Source: Prevotellaceae bacterium
GTDB taxonomy: Bacteria > Bacteroidota > Bacteroidia > Bacteroidales > UBA932
DNA length: 6,170 bases
Direction: 5' to 3'
Assembly: GCA_031259655.1 (NCBI GenBank)
Contig: JAIRLF010000274.1
Location: 1 to 6,170 of the forward strand
Below, one piece after another: positions 4,225-6,170 of the stretch (position 1 is the stretch's first letter; every line of letters begins with the position of its first letter). The notes below the pieces were generated by a model. The model was not told the origin of the DNA. It saw only the letters and a list, made by a program, of their open reading frames with translations, and did not search any database. A program made the position numbers and the translations under genes.

Positions 4225-5025
4225 ATGAATAAAAAGAAATCGCGCAATTTGAAGAAGTTATGGAATAACATATTATTGCGAAACGTATTGTTTGCAACGA
4301 TGTTAATAATATTTTTATTGATATTCAGCAGTGTGTTTTTGAACACATTTACCCGTCATGGGAAATCATTTCCTGTGCCCGATTTTACCGGAAAAATGTT
4401 TGACTCGGTATTGGTAATTGCCGAAAAACACAACTTGAGGATAGAAATTATCGATTCCTTATTCCGGGTAGATATGCCGCGAGGTTCGGTTTTATTGCAA
4501 AATCCCGAGCCGAAGACGCACGTGAAAAAGAACCGCAAAATTTTTCTCACAATGAATTCATTTTCGCCAAGAAAAGAATCTTTGCCGAACGTAAAAGATA
4601 TTTCGTTGAGGCAAGCAAAGACGGAACTAAACGCCAAAGGGTTCAGAATTGGTAAATTAGAATATTCGCATCAACATCGTTTCACTAACGATGTTTGCGG
4701 ACAGATGTATAAAGGGCGGGAAATAGAGCCCGGAGTCCTGCTTCCGATAGGCGAATATATCGACTTGAGATTGGGATTGGACAGTCTTAATTATACAACT
4801 TTTACCGTTCCTGAGGTAAAGGGACTTACAATGCACTCGGTAGAAGACGTCATCGTCGAAAATTCGCTGAACTACATCTTTACCTTCGACCGCAAAGGAG
4901 TTAAGACAATCACCGACAGCCTCAACTGCGTGGCATACGAGCAAGACCCGCCGGCAGGTTCGATTGCATACTATGGCGACAATGTGAGAGTTAAATTACA
5001 ATTACCCGGAAAGTCAAAGAAATAA
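4225..5025 (+). CDS. Membrane-anchored triple PASTA-domain protein
   Basis: The gene encodes 266 residues. A short basic cytoplasmic tail (MNKKKSRNLKK) precedes a single membrane span at about 20-42 (NVLFATMLIIFLLIFSSVFL). Three PASTA domains should lie in the periplasm: about 48-111 (opens FPVPDFTGK, with GSVLLQNPEPKTHV), 117-185 (opens ESLPNVKDISLRQAKTELNA), and 192-260 (opens TFTVPEVKGLTMHSVEDV, with VAYEQDPPAGSIAYYGD). The 'QdPpaG' elements are the usual PASTA turn. PASTA domains bind peptidoglycan or muropeptides in Ser/Thr kinases and penicillin-binding proteins; here there is no kinase or transpeptidase domain, which is the usual arrangement for this protein in Bacteroidetes. Its exact role is undefined, presumably in the cell envelope. 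No clear Shine-Dalgarno is present. Its stop overlaps the next start (TAATG), so it heads a translationally coupled operon. Confidence 0.9.
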   Translation: MNKKKSRNLKKLWNNILLRNVLFATMLIIFLLIFSSVFLNTFTRHGKSFPVPDFTGKMFDSVLVIAEKHNLRIEIIDSLFRVDMPRGSVLLQNPEPKTHVKKNRKIFLTMNSFSPRKESLPNVKDISLRQAKTELNAKGFRIGKLEYSHQHRFTNDVCGQMYKGREIEPGVLLPIGEYIDLRLGLDSLNYTTFTVPEVKGLTMHSVEDVIVENSLNYIFTFDRKGVKTITDSLNCVAYEQDPPAGSIAYYGDNVRVKLQLPGKSKK

Positions 5026-5846
5026 TGACAAAAAATAATATGCACTTTAATGAAATTTGTGAAGACGTATGCAATATTGCGCGCGCAGCAGGTAAATTCA
5101 TGCTGGATGAAAGAGAAAATTTTTCGACGGACAAAATAGAAGCCAAAGGCGTCAACGACTTTGTTTCTTACGTTGATAAAAAAGCGGAAAAACTGATTGT
5201 CGAGCAATTATTGCCTTTGATTCCCGACGCCGGTTTTCTGACCGAAGAAAAAACCGTCGGACAGTCGCACGACACCGAATACACTTGGATTATCGACCCT
5301 TTGGACGGTACGACGAATTATATTCACGGACTTAGTCCTTACGCTGTCAGCATTGGTTTAACCGAAAACAGCGCTCCCGTTCTCGGAGTTGTGTATATCG
5401 CTTCCGGCGACCAGTGTTTTTACGCATGGAAAGACAGCAAAGCATTTATGAACGGCAACGAAATCAAACCCTCTACCGCCGAATCAATCAAAAATTCGCT
5501 TGCTATAACGGGTTTCCCGTACAAGTTAGGTAAAAAGATTGATAATTACATGAATCTCATGAAATATCTGACATTTAACTCTCACGGAGTACGGCGGTTC
5601 GGTTCGGCGGCTGCCGACTTGGCGTATGTTGCCGCCGGATGGGCGGAAGTTTTTTATCAGACCGATTTGAATCCCTGGGATGTCGCTGCCGGAGCTTTCA
5701 TCGCAAAACAGGCGGGGGCGATTGTATGCGATTTTACAGGAGGCGACAATTATCTGTTCGGGCAAAGCATCCTTGCCGCAGGAAATGAAAATCTTGCGAA
5801 TCAAATGATTCGTCTGTTATCGGAATATTTCCCCGAACAACAGTAA
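5025..5846 (+). CDS. Inositol monophosphatase family protein (SuhB/IMPase-like)
   Basis: The gene encodes 273 residues, the normal length for the family. Metal-site motifs are complete. Glu74-Glu75 in FLTEEKT corresponds to the 'GEE' site. D91PLDGTTN98 is the signature DPxDGTxN with Asp91 and Asp94. W218DVAAG223 carries the third metal-binding Asp219. The 'RRFGSAAADLAYVAAG' block (190-205) is also typical. It should be a Mg-dependent, Li-sensitive phosphatase of inositol-1-phosphate or related small phosphates; related enzymes act on fructose-1,6-bisphosphate or 3'-phosphoadenosine phosphates, and sequence alone does not fix the substrate. It is cytoplasmic with no signal peptide. The start overlaps the PASTA stop by one base; Met6 is an alternative start. 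The acyltransferase follows after 31 nt, so all three probably share one transcript. Confidence 0.93.
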   Translation: MTKNNMHFNEICEDVCNIARAAGKFMLDERENFSTDKIEAKGVNDFVSYVDKKAEKLIVEQLLPLIPDAGFLTEEKTVGQSHDTEYTWIIDPLDGTTNYIHGLSPYAVSIGLTENSAPVLGVVYIASGDQCFYAWKDSKAFMNGNEIKPSTAESIKNSLAITGFPYKLGKKIDNYMNLMKYLTFNSHGVRRFGSAAADLAYVAAGWAEVFYQTDLNPWDVAAGAFIAKQAGAIVCDFTGGDNYLFGQSILAAGNENLANQMIRLLSEYFPEQQ

Positions 5847-5877
5847 AAACGTTTTGTCAAAAAAACACTGCGAAGTA

Positions 5878-6170
5878 ATGAAAAACATTGTATATACGTG
5901 CCTTAAAGGTGTTTTGTTTGTTGTGTCGCTCGTTCCGCTACGGGGAGGATACGCTTTCTCTTCTTTACTTTATTTTTTACTGAGGCACATCGTTAAATAT
6001 CGTAAAAAAGTGATAGCAGCCAATTTACGGCTTGTATTCCCCGATATGAGCGAAAGCGAAATAGCTGTCATTACAAAGAAATACTACAGACATTTGTCCG
6101 AAGTGTTTGTCGAACTTATGTATTCGCTGTATATTCCCGAAAAAATTATCAGAAAACGCATACGTTTTGT
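5878..6170 (+). CDS. Lipid A biosynthesis acyltransferase (LpxL/HtrB family), N-terminal part
   Basis: The frame is open through the right edge, with 97 codons visible. It starts with a hydrophobic segment (about 5-35, GVLFVVSLVPLRGGYAFSSL). The family block follows: KYRKKVIAANLRLVFPDMSE (40-59) then EIAVITKKYYRHLSEVFVEL (61-80), which matches 'R..v..Nl..afPe.s..e...i....y.hl....vE' of LABLAT acyltransferases. These are inner-membrane enzymes that add secondary acyl chains to lipid A. The catalytic HX4D/E motif lies beyond the window. ATG 5878 is preferred; an in-frame TTG at 5854 is possible. It lies 31 nt after the phosphatase gene with no promoter or terminator between, so it is probably the third gene of the operon. 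Confidence 0.85.
   Translation, partial: MKNIVYTCLKGVLFVVSLVPLRGGYAFSSLLYFLLRHIVKYRKKVIAANLRLVFPDMSESEIAVITKKYYRHLSEVFVELMYSLYIPEKIIRKRIRF

Noticed and set aside
4037..4346. Frames in the divergent intergenic region (4037-4228 plus; 3989-4297 and 4104-4346 minus)
   Set aside because: Low-complexity AT-rich translations with no motifs. They overlap the divergent promoters and, in part, the PASTA gene or the Rpn start.
4356..5804. Minus-strand frames opposite the PASTA and phosphatase genes
   Set aside because: They are antisense shadows of well-supported plus-strand genes with complete family motifs.

Overview
The window looks like a Bacteroidetes chromosome, probably a Bacteroidales relative. 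The evidence is moderate AT-richness, the phylum's -7 promoter element TAnnTTTG in front of several genes (TATCTTTG, TATATTTG), weak or absent Shine-Dalgarno sequences, and gene families common in that phylum: a PASTA protein with no kinase, an LpxL-type acyltransferase, SagB-like nitroreductases and PDDEXK_2/Rpn nucleases. This placement is inferred from motifs, with no database comparison.

Left part (1-1600, minus strand). A probable operon starts at a TATCTTTG box near 1550. It continues through an unannotated 50-codon small ORF ending in Cys-Cys-Cys-Cys-Ser-Ile-Ile, then a secreted PstS-like substrate-binding protein, then a thioredoxin/AhpC-like (redoxin) protein cut by the left edge. 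A hairpin with two competing pairings lies between the last two genes. The Cys run near the end of the small ORF suggests a cysteine-sensing leader peptide or a cysteine-rich micropeptide.

Middle (1690-4036, minus strand). A secreted SagB-like nitroreductase has a strong intrinsic terminator. Upstream of it is an Rpn-type PD-(D/E)XK nuclease gene (recombination-promoting nuclease / PDDEXK_2 'transposase'). Directly behind the nuclease stop codon its C-terminal domain is repeated. The first repeat is a free-standing 133-codon copy that begins with the same MDTAIK start. The second is a broken copy that keeps only its first ~17 codons. The copies are separated by 7-nt spacers and contain a variable number of four-residue (12-bp) repeats. 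E. coli Rpn proteins are reported as genes-within-genes, with the separately translated C-terminal part acting as antitoxin, so this layout may be an Rpn system carrying extra free-standing antitoxin-like copies.

Right part (4037-6170, plus strand). From a divergent intergenic region with its own -7 box runs a tight operon: a membrane-anchored protein with three PASTA domains, an inositol-monophosphatase-family enzyme overlapping it by 1 nt (TAATG), and an LpxL/HtrB-type lipid A acyltransferase cut by the right edge. These are ordinary housekeeping or envelope genes.
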